Positions 18,918 through 29,060 of a stretch of DNA of 64,000 nt are shown in pieces; positions within the stretch are counted from its first letter, which is position 1, and each line of letters starts with the position of its first letter. This DNA is from Maribacter luteus (GTDB lineage: Bacteria > Bacteroidota > Bacteroidia > Flavobacteriales > Flavobacteriaceae): contig NZ_WKJH01000004.1 of assembly GCF_009674825.1 (NCBI RefSeq), forward strand, positions 124,001-188,000. Direction: 5' to 3'. Under the pieces are notes generated by a model, which was not told the DNA's origin, did not search any database, and saw only the letters and a program-made list of their open reading frames with translations. The translations under genes were made by a program, and so were the position numbers.

Positions 18918-21056
18918 TTAGTTCGGTAATTCTATAATAAATGTGGTTCCCTTTTTTTCTGCTGTTTCCACTTTTAGATTTCCATCATGTCCCTTTGTCA
19001 CAATATCATAACTCATACTTAAGCCTAAGCCGGTACCTTGCCCAGTAGGTTTAGTGGTGAAAAAGGGTTGGAATATTTTCTCTTTAACTTTTTCAGGAAT
19101 GCCATCACCATTGTCAGAAACACTAATGGTGATATGTTCATCCGTTTTTTTAGTGCTGACAGAAACTATGGGCTTAAAATTAACATCTCTTTGTTTTTTC
19201 TCGTTTACGGCATAAAAGGCATTGGTAATTAAATTGAGAATTACCCGCCCCATGTCTTGTGGTACAATATTTACTTTTCCAATGCTCTCGTCAAAATTTG
19301 TAATGAGTTCTGCATTAAATGACTTATCCTTTGCCCGCAGACCATGATAAGCCAAGCGCAAATACTCATCTGCAAGGGCATTGATATCAGTTGGTTCTTT
19401 TGTGCCGCTGCTGCTTCTAGAATGTTGAAGCATACCTTTTACAATATTGTCCGCACGTTTGCCGTGATGGTTTATTTTTTCTAGATTTTGTTTGATATCC
19501 AATGAAATAGCTTTCACTTCTTCAAGATCTCCTTTATCCAATTCCTCATTCATTTCATCAACAAGTTCGTTGCTTACCTCAGAGAAATTATTGACGAAAT
19601 TTAACGGATTTTGAATTTCATGGGCAATACCAGCAGTTAACTCTCCAAGGCTGGCCATTTTCTCGGATTGGATGAGTTGTGATTGTGTGGCTTTTAATTC
19701 TTCTAAAGATTGATTTAACTCTGATGTTCTTTCTTTTACTTTTAATTCTAACTTTTCATTTTGTGAAGTAATTAGCGCACTCTTTTCAGCTTCTACCTTT
19801 ACAAGTTCCATTGCATTTTGCCGCATATCCTCATTTTTCTCTCTCATGCGATAAGCAACAAATGCCAACATGCCTAAAAAGAGAATGGCTTTACCGATCG
19901 TATCACTATAAACCATTATTAACCTTAGACTAAAATCATCGGTTAAATTCGAATACCTATAAATCAAGCCAGTAGCAGTTATGATATAAGATAATGTTAG
20001 ACTGTATAGCAGTATTCTTACAGATAATTCTCTTTTTTTAGATTTGATTGACAAAAAGACTAAGAAAATAGCAATGAAAAAGTAAAGAGCAAAAGCAGCA
20101 TAGTATGGAATAAAGATCAATATTATACTAGCCAGAATGAACCACTTTGAATGTTTACCGTAGAAAATTCTGTATCCAAATAAAAAGCAGAACAAGAAAA
20201 AATAAATATACAAAATGTCCCGTATGTATAAAAGTATAATCATATACTTAGAGGGCAACGTAAAGAACAAGCTGTCTGCACCGTTGAAAGCGATACAAAT
20301 ATTCAATAGTAACATCAAAGAGGAAAAAATTGCTATCATTAACAGTTCACTGTCCTCCCTGATCAGAAGATATAGAAGCCAAAAAAGTATAAAAAATATG
20401 AAAGATCCAATTAAGTCGAACAAAACTTTATATCCCAAAAAGTTCATATAATCAAAATAGTCATTGGTAACTATTCTGGTTGAACCCACTGGAACTACTT
20501 TGAATATGTTGCCATAGGTACTATAATCTACATAATGAATGACCAAAGTATGTATGGTATCAGGTTCTAAAAAGATTGGGTTGCGAATGTCAAAATCTTG
20601 AATGTGTTCTTTAAATGAGGCTCTATCGTTCCCTTTTTCTCCAAATTGACGGAATAACTTTCCATTTAAATAAATATCCTCTGCAGCATGATCCTCTTTA
20701 TCTAAATAGAGTGGAAGCTTTGCGAAAGCACTATCAATGGTAAATTGCAATCTGAACCATCCTTCAAATTTGCCAGAACTATCTGCCATATCATTGGTTA
20801 TCTGAGAGGGGTTTAATCGTTCCCAACCAGCTAAATCAATGTCTATAGATGACGCATCTTGCTTATTTCCTGATTTAAATATCCAACCTTCTTTATTTGT
20901 CAACCTTAAACCAAAAATTGAATCTAAATCTGCTTTCGTAAAATGCACGATTGTATCTAGTGCCAATCCATTTTTATCTATAGGGTTTTCGTGCCCACTT
21001 GCCGTAAATAGTATACAGAAAAATAGCGTGATGAATAGGAGGGATTGTTTAATCAT
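18918..21056 (-). CDS. 7TMR-DISM-like sensor histidine kinase
   Basis: This is a 712-aa kinase. After a signal peptide (1-21), residues about 25-190 form an extracytoplasmic beta-rich domain like those preceding 7TM diverse-intracellular-signalling receptors. Residues about 210-405 hold seven or so hydrophobic helices, followed by a coiled coil (405-465). The kinase core has its His near residue 477 in AGIAHEIQNPLNFVNNFSEV, with an ATPase domain ending at the C-terminus. The start overlaps the upstream kinase's stop by eight bases, and 18 bases separate it from the propeller kinase, so translation is coupled. The ligand is unknown. Confidence 0.9.
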   Translation of the reverse strand: MIKQSLLFITLFFCILFTASGHENPIDKNGLALDTIVHFTKADLDSIFGLRLTNKEGWIFKSGNKQDASSIDIDLAGWERLNPSQITNDMADSSGKFEGWFRLQFTIDSAFAKLPLYLDKEDHAAEDIYLNGKLFRQFGEKGNDRASFKEHIQDFDIRNPIFLEPDTIHTLVIHYVDYSTYGNIFKVVPVGSTRIVTNDYFDYMNFLGYKVLFDLIGSFIFFILFWLLYLLIREDSELLMIAIFSSLMLLLNICIAFNGADSLFFTLPSKYMIILLYIRDILYIYFFLFCFLFGYRIFYGKHSKWFILASIILIFIPYYAAFALYFFIAIFLVFLSIKSKKRELSVRILLYSLTLSYIITATGLIYRYSNLTDDFSLRLIMVYSDTIGKAILFLGMLAFVAYRMREKNEDMRQNAMELVKVEAEKSALITSQNEKLELKVKERTSELNQSLEELKATQSQLIQSEKMASLGELTAGIAHEIQNPLNFVNNFSEVSNELVDEMNEELDKGDLEEVKAISLDIKQNLEKINHHGKRADNIVKGMLQHSRSSSGTKEPTDINALADEYLRLAYHGLRAKDKSFNAELITNFDESIGKVNIVPQDMGRVILNLITNAFYAVNEKKQRDVNFKPIVSVSTKKTDEHITISVSDNGDGIPEKVKEKIFQPFFTTKPTGQGTGLGLSMSYDIVTKGHDGNLKVETAEKKGTTFIIELPN

Positions 21057-24000
21057 GTATTCTTAAGTTAATTTTGAAAGTAGTGCCTTCACTTTCTTCA
21101 GTTTCCACTTGCAATTCGCCTCCGTGCCCCTTGGTCACAATATCATAGCTCATGCTTAACCCCAGACCAGTACCTTGACCTGTTGGTTTGGTAGTAAAAA
21201 AGGGTTGAAATATTTTCTCTTTGACCTTTTCAGGAATACCATCACCATTGTCAGAAACACTAATGCTAATATGGTTTCCTAGGCTTTTGGTACTTACAGA
21301 GACTATAGGTTTAAAATCTGTGTCTTTTTGCTTTTTCTCGTTAACGGCATAAAAGGCATTCGTAATTAAATTGAGAATAACCCGCCCCATGTCTTGCGGT
21401 ATCATGTTTACTTTTCCAATATGCTCGTCAAAATCAGTTATCAGTTCGGCATTAAATGATTTATCCTTTGCCCGCAAACCATGATAGGCCAGACGTAAAT
21501 ACTCATCTGCAAGGGCATTGATATCAGTTGGTTCCTTTTTGCCACTACTACTTCTTGAATGTTGCAGCATACCCTTTACAATATTGTCTGCACGTTTACC
21601 GTGATGGTTTATTTTTTCAAGGTTTTGTTTGATGTCCGACGCAATGAACCTTGCTTCCTCCAAATCACCTTTATCCAGTTCCTCGTTCATTTCATCAATA
21701 AGTTCATTACTGACTTCACTAAAGTTGTTGACGAAGTTTAACGGATTCTGTATTTCATGGGCAATGCCAGCGGTTAGTTCTCCCAAACTTGCCATCTTTT
21801 CTGCTTGGATCAATTGCTTTTGTGTAGTTTGAAGATTGTAAAGTGTATCTTCCAATCTCTTTTTTTCGGTATGTAGGGCAGTGGCCTGTTCTTCTTTTAC
21901 CTGTAGATCAAGAAATCTAGTATAGGTCTGTTCGAATACCGTGGCAAAACGTTTGAATATGTCATGGGATTTTGGTACTCTTTCATAGGTAATGAACATT
22001 ACATAACCATATTTGAAATAACATATATGGAATATTTGAAAGGAGGGAAGTAGATGTCCTGCTTTTAGGACACCTTCGATCACTTCCCCAAAAACGGGAA
22101 GCGTACGCATAAACGCATAATGTTCTTTAATGAGTTCACCGCCTAGTTCACCAATATGAAAATTTTCCCCGTTTTTTAAAGGTGTATCAAAATCATAACC
22201 CACACCAACGTTGGGCAATACGAATGGCTTTTGAATAACGCCCTCACTACTCATAAATGCGGTAGCCCCTTTTTTATCATCTGTCCAAATACAATAGCCC
22301 GCACTCCAAGCTGGAATGCCCAGCTCCTGTACTTGTAAAAATAGGTCGTTGGCGGCCTCGGGAAGTTCGTTGCTGTGTTGCATGGCCATTGTACGTGTAC
22401 GCACTCGCTCTAAAGCGGTTTCTATCTGTGATTCCCGTGCTTGCGCTTCGGCTTTTTGAAGGTCTATGAAACGTGTATAGGTTTGCTCAAAAACCTTTGC
22501 AAAACGTTTGAAAATATCATAGGCATCCGGTACCGGTTCCCTGGTGATAAATAACAAATACCCATATTTAAAATAGACGACATGGTCTATTTGATAGGTA
22601 GGGAAACCGTTATTGGTTTTCTTTAATTGTTTTAAAACGTCGCCAATTACAGGAAGGGAGCTCATATATTCATAATGGGCCACACATTCATCACCTGAAA
22701 ATTCTTGAATATATAGTGTTTCCCCGTTTTGACCTCTATCGTAATACTTCTTGAATATCCCGGCCCTTGGAACTGTGTAGGTGTGTAAAATCCCTGCTTC
22801 ATTACCAAACCATTCGGTAGATTCGTTTTCCCCATAAATATTGAAAGCGCAACCCCAAGTCTTTATACCCAAAGCTCTTACTTGTTGATCCAATAGAAAT
22901 GATGTTTCCTGCAATTCATCACTATGATGCATGGCCATGGTTCTACTTCGTACTTTTTCCAATGCCAACTCGATCTGGACTTCACGCGCTTGTTTTTCAG
23001 ATTTTTGAAGATCAAGAAATCTTTGGTGTGCCAAATCAAAGGCTTCCGCAAATTTCACTAAGATTTTTTGGTCCTCCTTTGGAGGGTTTTCAACTACACC
23101 GGGTAGGCTATATCCAATTTCCCCATGGGTGGTGCGCGCCATGACAAAAGTGAGTCCCCCTATATGACGAATATCATCATGGGTAGGGGCTTGGGGATCG
23201 ATCTGTTGAAAATTGCCCAATGTGATCATTTTATCCACATAGTCAATGGCAGCTTCAGCGTCCATGGCATAAATAACTTTGGGATCGGTACTTTTTTCCC
23301 ATTGGGCCAATAACGGAATATCCCCGTGTAAATGTCTAGGGAGTTCCATTACCATACCAATTCGGGTACCATCACTCGAGGTCATGGCTTTCTCATAGGT
23401 TTCTGGCAACCACAACATATGCCAGAAATACTGTGCCTCGTAACCCAATTTGAGAAATTCAGTACGTAAGGTTACCACCACATCCAAAAGGTCCTCAGGG
23501 GCGATCATAGCCAAAGCCTTTGCACGAATACGCTCTAAGGCCCCTTCAATTTCAAGCTCCCTGTTTTTTTCTTCGAGTTCAATAGTCCGTCGTTTTATGG
23601 CTTCCCTTAACTCTAAGTTCTCCTTGCTTATCTTATCCAAGCCCAGCGTTTCCCCTTTTTGGGCCTTGCTATCGGGTGTGGAGTAGTGTTGGTACACAAA
23701 ATGCCAACCTTCATTATTCTTCTCTAAAACATTACTGAATCGAAATCGATCATAAAAATTCCAAATTTCCCCATTCGAGAACCATGCATCGAAGATGTGG
23801 GTTAAAATTACCAGTTCCCCAAATTGTTCAATAATTTTGGTTTCATTGCGTAACTGGGTCTTTCCTGAAAATTGTTCGGCGGTATTCCTAAAAAAATCAG
23901 TGGTGTCCTTTCTGTTCAAAAACTCTTCATTATTGGTAGAACCTATAAAATGAAAGGCATTGTCAAAATAAGAATCATAGGTTTCAATATCCCCATTTAA

Positions 24001-24066
24001 GTAACTGTAAAGCCATTTGTCATAGACTTCGGTTACCTGTTGTTGGTTATGTTTGGTTGGTTTCAT
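21049..24066 (-). CDS. soluble histidine kinase with SnoaL-like domain and three repeated GAF-like modules
   Basis: This 1005-aa protein has no signal or TM. Residues 1-130 look like a SnoaL/NTF2-type domain (VYDKWLYSYLNGDIETY, FYDRFRF). Three modules follow, starting near 173, 373 and 566. Each is introduced by a helix of the form ALE[RK][IV]R-x-[RK]-x-[LM]-AM and contains a predicted small-molecule fold with repeated phrases (KYGY-[LV]-[LM]-FIT, HYE/AFM-x-[ST]-LPV). A kinase core with His near residue 770 (AGIAHEIQNPL) closes the protein. It is the first gene of the minus-strand run; the 145 bases upstream should hold the promoter. It probably senses an intracellular ligand or redox state. 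Confidence 0.9.
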   Translation of the reverse strand: MKPTKHNQQQVTEVYDKWLYSYLNGDIETYDSYFDNAFHFIGSTNNEEFLNRKDTTDFFRNTAEQFSGKTQLRNETKIIEQFGELVILTHIFDAWFSNGEIWNFYDRFRFSNVLEKNNEGWHFVYQHYSTPDSKAQKGETLGLDKISKENLELREAIKRRTIELEEKNRELEIEGALERIRAKALAMIAPEDLLDVVVTLRTEFLKLGYEAQYFWHMLWLPETYEKAMTSSDGTRIGMVMELPRHLHGDIPLLAQWEKSTDPKVIYAMDAEAAIDYVDKMITLGNFQQIDPQAPTHDDIRHIGGLTFVMARTTHGEIGYSLPGVVENPPKEDQKILVKFAEAFDLAHQRFLDLQKSEKQAREVQIELALEKVRSRTMAMHHSDELQETSFLLDQQVRALGIKTWGCAFNIYGENESTEWFGNEAGILHTYTVPRAGIFKKYYDRGQNGETLYIQEFSGDECVAHYEYMSSLPVIGDVLKQLKKTNNGFPTYQIDHVVYFKYGYLLFITREPVPDAYDIFKRFAKVFEQTYTRFIDLQKAEAQARESQIETALERVRTRTMAMQHSNELPEAANDLFLQVQELGIPAWSAGYCIWTDDKKGATAFMSSEGVIQKPFVLPNVGVGYDFDTPLKNGENFHIGELGGELIKEHYAFMRTLPVFGEVIEGVLKAGHLLPSFQIFHICYFKYGYVMFITYERVPKSHDIFKRFATVFEQTYTRFLDLQVKEEQATALHTEKKRLEDTLYNLQTTQKQLIQAEKMASLGELTAGIAHEIQNPLNFVNNFSEVSNELIDEMNEELDKGDLEEARFIASDIKQNLEKINHHGKRADNIVKGMLQHSRSSSGKKEPTDINALADEYLRLAYHGLRAKDKSFNAELITDFDEHIGKVNMIPQDMGRVILNLITNAFYAVNEKKQKDTDFKPIVSVSTKSLGNHISISVSDNGDGIPEKVKEKIFQPFFTTKPTGQGTGLGLSMSYDIVTKGHGGELQVETEESEGTTFKINLRIHD

Positions 24067-24211
24067 ATATGGTTGTTCATTGGTACTAAAATGATGAACG
24101 TTGTATGATTTTCATAAAAGTTTCTCTCATAGGGATACAAGGGTGTTTAGGGTTGGATGATCTATAAAATTATGATCGTCGAAACTGCTGTTATCGGTAA
24201 AGGGAAAAGCA

Positions 24212-26149
24212 TCACTCTTCCTCTTCAATTTCAATTTTGGGGACTTCCCCCTCAACAGGTAGGTTTTCTTCTTTAAGGTATCGGTCCAAAAACTTCAATA
24301 TTCGGCTATATGCTTCTATTTGATTTTTCTTTTTTACAAAGCCGTGACCTTCATCCTCGAATAATACATATTCCACAGGAACATTGTTTTTACGTACCCC
24401 TGCCACGATCTCATCGGATTCTACTTGTAAAACCCTTGGGTCTTGGGAACCTTGCAATACGATCAATGGTTTTGTTACTTTGTCTGTATGGAACAAAGGT
24501 GAAATACGTTTTAAACGAACGGAATCGGCCGAATAGGGATCACCCAATTCCAGATACAGGGCTTCCCTAAACGATTCCCAATACGGAGGGATACTTTTCA
24601 TGGTTCGCAACCAATTGGTAACACCGAATAAATTAACACCCACATCAAACTCCTCTGGAGTGTATGTTAATGCCGCCATCGTCATGTATCCGCCATATGA
24701 CCCTCCTAAAATACCAATTTTTTCACCGTCGATTTCAGGCTGTTCCGCTAACCAGTTTTTACCCTCCACACAATCCTGGAGATCTTTTTCCCCATGGTTC
24801 CTATCATCCATTTTAAAAAAGGTCTTTCCATAGCCACTACTGCCTCGATTGTTCACGGCCAAAACGGCATAACCATGATTGACCATATACTGCATCAAAG
24901 AATTGAAATTTTGACGCGTTTGACCACCTGGACCACCGTGTACCCATACCAAGGCCGGTACTTTATTGGTTTCAGAAGCCTGATGTGGAAGGTAATAAAT
25001 GGCAGGAATTTCCGTGCCATCAAACGATTTAAATCGAATAACTTCTGCATTTACCAAATCTTCAGCATCAATTTCATCATTCAATACATGGGTCAATTTG
25101 TATTGTTCTTTGGTATTTAGGTTGTAGGTATACAAATCTGAAGGTGCATTAGAACCACCTACATACATCCGCATCCATTCTTCGTTATCACTAAAATTGA
25201 CACTCGTAATACTCTTGTTATCAAAATCCGGCATATCAATAGGCTGCATTGTTTTGGCATCCAATATATCAATGGCATTCTTTCCGTCTTCATTGGTATA
25301 AACTACCATGTAATTTCCTTGCGAGGTAAAACCACTTCCCATAATGTCCCAAGACTTCTCAACGACCTTTTTCTTTTCCTTTGACTCCAGATCATAGGAC
25401 ATCAAATACGAAAATTCACCACCATCATCAGTGGTGTAGTAAAAAGTTGAATTATCCACCGAAAAATCCTGGGCGGAATTTGCACTTAGATTTTCATTGA
25501 TTTTGGTTGTTTCCTTGGTTTTTACATTATAGATAAATAAATCACTGTCATTGGTGTTCATCACCTTTGACAAGGCGATATAATTCTCATCATCTGACAT
25601 TTCACTATAATCCAACCCGTCATTATTTTGGTAGATCATTTCGGATGTATAGCCATCAATCGATAATTTATATACATCAAAAAACCGAGGGTCTCTTTTA
25701 TTTGATCCGTAATACAAATGGTTTTTATCCTTTGACCATCCATAAAAACCTGCTTTGGCACCTTCCGCAGGGGTTATGTCCTTGATCGAACCATCTAACT
25801 CCCTTACAAAAAGATGATCTATTTCATCTCCATTGCCATCTGCGCTGTAAAGCATCCTATTATCATTTGGAAAGTATGATTCCGCAAAAACGGATGTACT
25901 ATCCGATGCGGTAATCGCTGTCATTTCGCCCCCTTTAACAGGAATCGTATAGATATTATAAATCCCTGACCGATTACTGGAAACCAATAAATTGTTGTTG
26001 TCATAAGAAAAGCTTCCTCCACCTACAGACTCATTGTCCATGAACTGATCAATAGTGTATTGTTTGATTTCCCTTTGGACCATCTGAGGTTCTTCTTTGC
26101 AAGAAACCAATAACATTACCATTAATAAACCTAAAATTTTCGTTTTCAT
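24212..26149 (-). CDS. S9-family prolyl oligopeptidase-like lipoprotein
   Basis: A 645-aa serine peptidase of the acylaminoacyl-peptidase/DPP type starts with a lipobox ending LLVSC near residue 17. A WD/PD40-like beta-propeller spans about 40-370, followed by an alpha/beta hydrolase with nucleophile Ser in GGSYGGYMT, Asp in GSQDPRV and His in EDEGHGF. It is expected in the periplasm or on the outer membrane, clipping short peptides. The acidic C-terminal tail (EIEIEEEE) is unusual. It runs on the minus strand as a lone gene, divergent from menB. Confidence 0.93.
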   Translation of the reverse strand: MKTKILGLLMVMLLVSCKEEPQMVQREIKQYTIDQFMDNESVGGGSFSYDNNNLLVSSNRSGIYNIYTIPVKGGEMTAITASDSTSVFAESYFPNDNRMLYSADGNGDEIDHLFVRELDGSIKDITPAEGAKAGFYGWSKDKNHLYYGSNKRDPRFFDVYKLSIDGYTSEMIYQNNDGLDYSEMSDDENYIALSKVMNTNDSDLFIYNVKTKETTKINENLSANSAQDFSVDNSTFYYTTDDGGEFSYLMSYDLESKEKKKVVEKSWDIMGSGFTSQGNYMVVYTNEDGKNAIDILDAKTMQPIDMPDFDNKSITSVNFSDNEEWMRMYVGGSNAPSDLYTYNLNTKEQYKLTHVLNDEIDAEDLVNAEVIRFKSFDGTEIPAIYYLPHQASETNKVPALVWVHGGPGGQTRQNFNSLMQYMVNHGYAVLAVNNRGSSGYGKTFFKMDDRNHGEKDLQDCVEGKNWLAEQPEIDGEKIGILGGSYGGYMTMAALTYTPEEFDVGVNLFGVTNWLRTMKSIPPYWESFREALYLELGDPYSADSVRLKRISPLFHTDKVTKPLIVLQGSQDPRVLQVESDEIVAGVRKNNVPVEYVLFEDEGHGFVKKKNQIEAYSRILKFLDRYLKEENLPVEGEVPKIEIEEEE

Positions 26150-26445
26150 AAAAATGCATTTTATTTAAAATTAGAGATAGGAGGTAAGTGAACCAAGTTC
26201 GCTTCCTTTTCCAAGCTGTGTTCTACTACTGCAATAGCTAATAAAAAATGGGGGAGTACTCAAATATAAATAATTTAGTCACACTTTTAACATTCATATA
26301 TCGATTTCCGAAATTTGGTCTCTTTGTCAGAAAGACTGATGGTGAGCATTTTTTGGAAAAAGACGAAGACAACCGTTACCCATAATTTTATCAAATTGTG
26401 TTACTTTGCAATTGTTAATTTTGTTGCACATCAAAAACCGATACC

Positions 26446-27288
26446 ATGCAAAAAGCCAGTTGGAAAACCGCTATAGAATTTGAGGACATCACCTATAAAA
26501 AAAGTAATGGGGTTGCCCGCATCGCCTTCAACAGGCCTAATGTGCGCAATGCCTTTCGGCCAAAGACAACGAGTGAACTCTACAAGGCATTTTATGACGC
26601 TCAGGAAGACACATCTATAGGGGTTGTCCTGCTTTCGGCGGAAGGCCCTTCAACCAAAGACGGGGTTTATTCTTTTTGCAGTGGTGGCGACCAAAAGGCA
26701 CGTGGCCATAAGGGTTATGTAGGTGAGGACGGTATGCACAGATTGAATATATTGGAAGTACAGCGTTTGATACGTTTTATGCCCAAAGTGGTAATAGCCG
26801 TTGTCCCTGGTTGGGCCGTTGGTGGCGGGCATAGTCTACATGTAGTCTGTGACCTGACTTTAGCCAGTAAGGAGCATGCCCTTTTTAAACAGACCGATGC
26901 CGATGTTACCAGTTTTGATGGCGGGTATGGTTCTGCTTATTTGGCCAAAATGGTCGGACAGAAAAAAGCTCGTGAGATTTTCTTTTTAGGTCGAAACTAT
27001 ACCGCTCAGGACGCTTATGAAATGGGAATGGTAAATGCTGTGATCCCTCACGAAGAATTGGAAGATACCGCTTATGAATGGGCTCAGGAAATCCTGGAGA
27101 AATCACCAACATCCATAAAAATGTTGAAGTTCGCCATGAACTTAACCGATGATGGTATGGTTGGGCAGCAGGTATTTGCCGGGGAAGCAACCCGTTTGGC
27201 CTATATGACAGAAGAAGCGAAAGAAGGTCGAAATGCCTTTTTGGAGAAACGGAAGCCAAATTTTGACAAGAATAGCTGGATTCCTTGA
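26446..27288 (+). CDS. menB: 1,4-dihydroxy-2-naphthoyl-CoA synthase
   Basis: This crotonase-fold enzyme closes the naphthoquinone ring in menaquinone synthesis. The 280-aa length and the segments RIAFNRPNVRNAFRP, FCSGGDQ, VVPGWAVGGGHSLH and SFDGGYGSAYLA are diagnostic. The segment QTDADV has Asp where the bicarbonate-dependent type (E. coli) has Gly, so it should be a bicarbonate-independent type II MenB. No other men gene is present here. About 296 bases lie upstream, where I see only AT-rich sequence with a possible TTACTTTGC -7 element at 26400-26408. Confidence 0.96.
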   Translation: MQKASWKTAIEFEDITYKKSNGVARIAFNRPNVRNAFRPKTTSELYKAFYDAQEDTSIGVVLLSAEGPSTKDGVYSFCSGGDQKARGHKGYVGEDGMHRLNILEVQRLIRFMPKVVIAVVPGWAVGGGHSLHVVCDLTLASKEHALFKQTDADVTSFDGGYGSAYLAKMVGQKKAREIFFLGRNYTAQDAYEMGMVNAVIPHEELEDTAYEWAQEILEKSPTSIKMLKFAMNLTDDGMVGQQVFAGEATRLAYMTEEAKEGRNAFLEKRKPNFDKNSWIP

Positions 27289-27550
27289 TTTGAACGGACT
27301 GAGGAAGAATGGCTGAGGGATTCAATAAAACTGTTGTAAACTAAAAAGAGTCCCACCGTTTACCGACAAGACCCTTTTACGAGAACACTATATGAAAATG
27401 AAAAAAATTATTTACTTGATTATTACAGGGTAAATATAGAACAGCTTTACAGAAAATTCGAATTATTGTTGTGTACCAAGCCAGAAATGTAGTGAACCTT
27501 CCCAAAAAGAGTATTTAGCTTTTACAACTTTTCAAAAAACAGTAAGTCAT

Positions 27551-28879
27551 CTAATCTATAGCCTTGATGACTTCACTCAAGAAAGTATTGACATCAAACT
27601 CAGGATATTCTGCCAAACCTGTACGCACCACCACCAAATCTTTGGAAGGTATAATGAATACATACTGACCTTGATAACCATTGGCCGAGTAAAGATCTAT
27701 GGGAACATCGGGGTAATTTCCCTGGGCATTTAGCCAAAAGTGTGCACCATAGGTGCCTTCGGATAGTTTTGTAGGTGTTGTAATATAATCTACCCAAGAA
27801 GCATCAAAAAGTTGTTCCCCATTCCAATTTCCCTTGTTCAAGTACAATAGACCGAATTTGGCCCAATCCCTCGTAGTGGCCCATCCATAAGAAGAACCTA
27901 TATAATTACCTTTCATATCGGTTTCAATGATCATGGAGTGCATTCCTAACTTATCTACCAAGGCCGTATAGGGAAAATCCAAGTACTCCTGTTGGGTTTT
28001 GAATCGGTCTCTTAAAATACCTGACAGTAGGTTCGTTGTGCCAGAGGAATAATTCCAGATCTCTGTAGGTTGGGCAATGGCTTCTTTATCTTCTTGTGCA
28101 ACTGTCATATCTTCATCCAAAAACAGCATTCTTGTCACATCGGATATTTTGGTATAGTCCTCTTCCCAGGCAAGTCCACTTTGCATGCGCAATAGATGGT
28201 TCAGGGTAATATTCTTTCTTTCATCATTTTGCCAAGAGGGGATAGGTGCCGGTTGTTGAACATCCAGTTCTCCCTTGTACTCTAAGATTCCATACAAGGT
28301 AGCCAAAACACTTTTGGTCATAGACCAACCCAGAATAGGGGTTTCCTTGGTAAAACCTTTTATATATTCCTCTGCAATGATATGGTTTTTATAAGCAACC
28401 AGGACGGTTCTGGTTTTTTGTGCTTCAGCATTCCCAAAGGCACCATACACCGCTTTTTTAAGTTGCTTATAATCCACATTTTCAAAAATCGTATCCTTAG
28501 GTTCCAAATCCCCATAAGGGAAAGGTAAAAAGGTTTTTTTTATGTCACGATTAGGATGAAAATCAAACGATTCCATTTCGTGATCGTCATCAACAAGTAT
28601 ACAGCCTATTCCGTCATTGCAAATGGCCTTCCGCTCCATAAACCCAAATACCGTAGCTACGGCCCCGTCTTTGATCGTTCCTGTCTTCGCCAATTTTATC
28701 ATGGGTACATTATGATCGTTCATAGTTACTGATTCCGAACTGCGATGGGCAACAAATTGATTTGAAGCCATGCTCTTAGCGGCAAAACCGGAAATAATAT
28801 TAAGTTTTGGATAATTTAACCAGGCGACTACGACCAGAATTAAAAGGACTATTGCAAGTAAGCGTTTAACTATTTTCAT
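27551..28879 (-). CDS. serine hydrolase, class C beta-lactamase/PBP-like
   Basis: A 442-aa protein has an N-terminal TM/signal anchor (residues 5-21). The active-site tetrad SMTK is at residues 186-189, Tyr follows in NYSSGTTN, and the later KTG-like element is not obvious. Family members include esterases, D-amino-acid peptidases and penicillin-binding-like enzymes, so the substrate is unknown. It probably works in the periplasm. It is a lone gene. The roughly 260 bases on its 3' side (27289-27550) hold no recognisable gene. Confidence 0.87.
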   Translation of the reverse strand: MKIVKRLLAIVLLILVVVAWLNYPKLNIISGFAAKSMASNQFVAHRSSESVTMNDHNVPMIKLAKTGTIKDGAVATVFGFMERKAICNDGIGCILVDDDHEMESFDFHPNRDIKKTFLPFPYGDLEPKDTIFENVDYKQLKKAVYGAFGNAEAQKTRTVLVAYKNHIIAEEYIKGFTKETPILGWSMTKSVLATLYGILEYKGELDVQQPAPIPSWQNDERKNITLNHLLRMQSGLAWEEDYTKISDVTRMLFLDEDMTVAQEDKEAIAQPTEIWNYSSGTTNLLSGILRDRFKTQQEYLDFPYTALVDKLGMHSMIIETDMKGNYIGSSYGWATTRDWAKFGLLYLNKGNWNGEQLFDASWVDYITTPTKLSEGTYGAHFWLNAQGNYPDVPIDLYSANGYQGQYVFIIPSKDLVVVRTGLAEYPEFDVNTFLSEVIKAID

Positions 28880-29060
28880 TGCTTAAATTAGTTATAAAAC
28901 AAATTTAATATTTCTTTTCTCTTTTGTCCGAACAATATAGCTTTAGCTAAAACATATTTTTTAAATTGCTTGTTATATCCTACAAGAAACATTGGACTTG
29001 AATAAAGACCAAGGATAGTCCATACTGACTGAATATTCTTGAAACCATTAAAGAAGCGCT

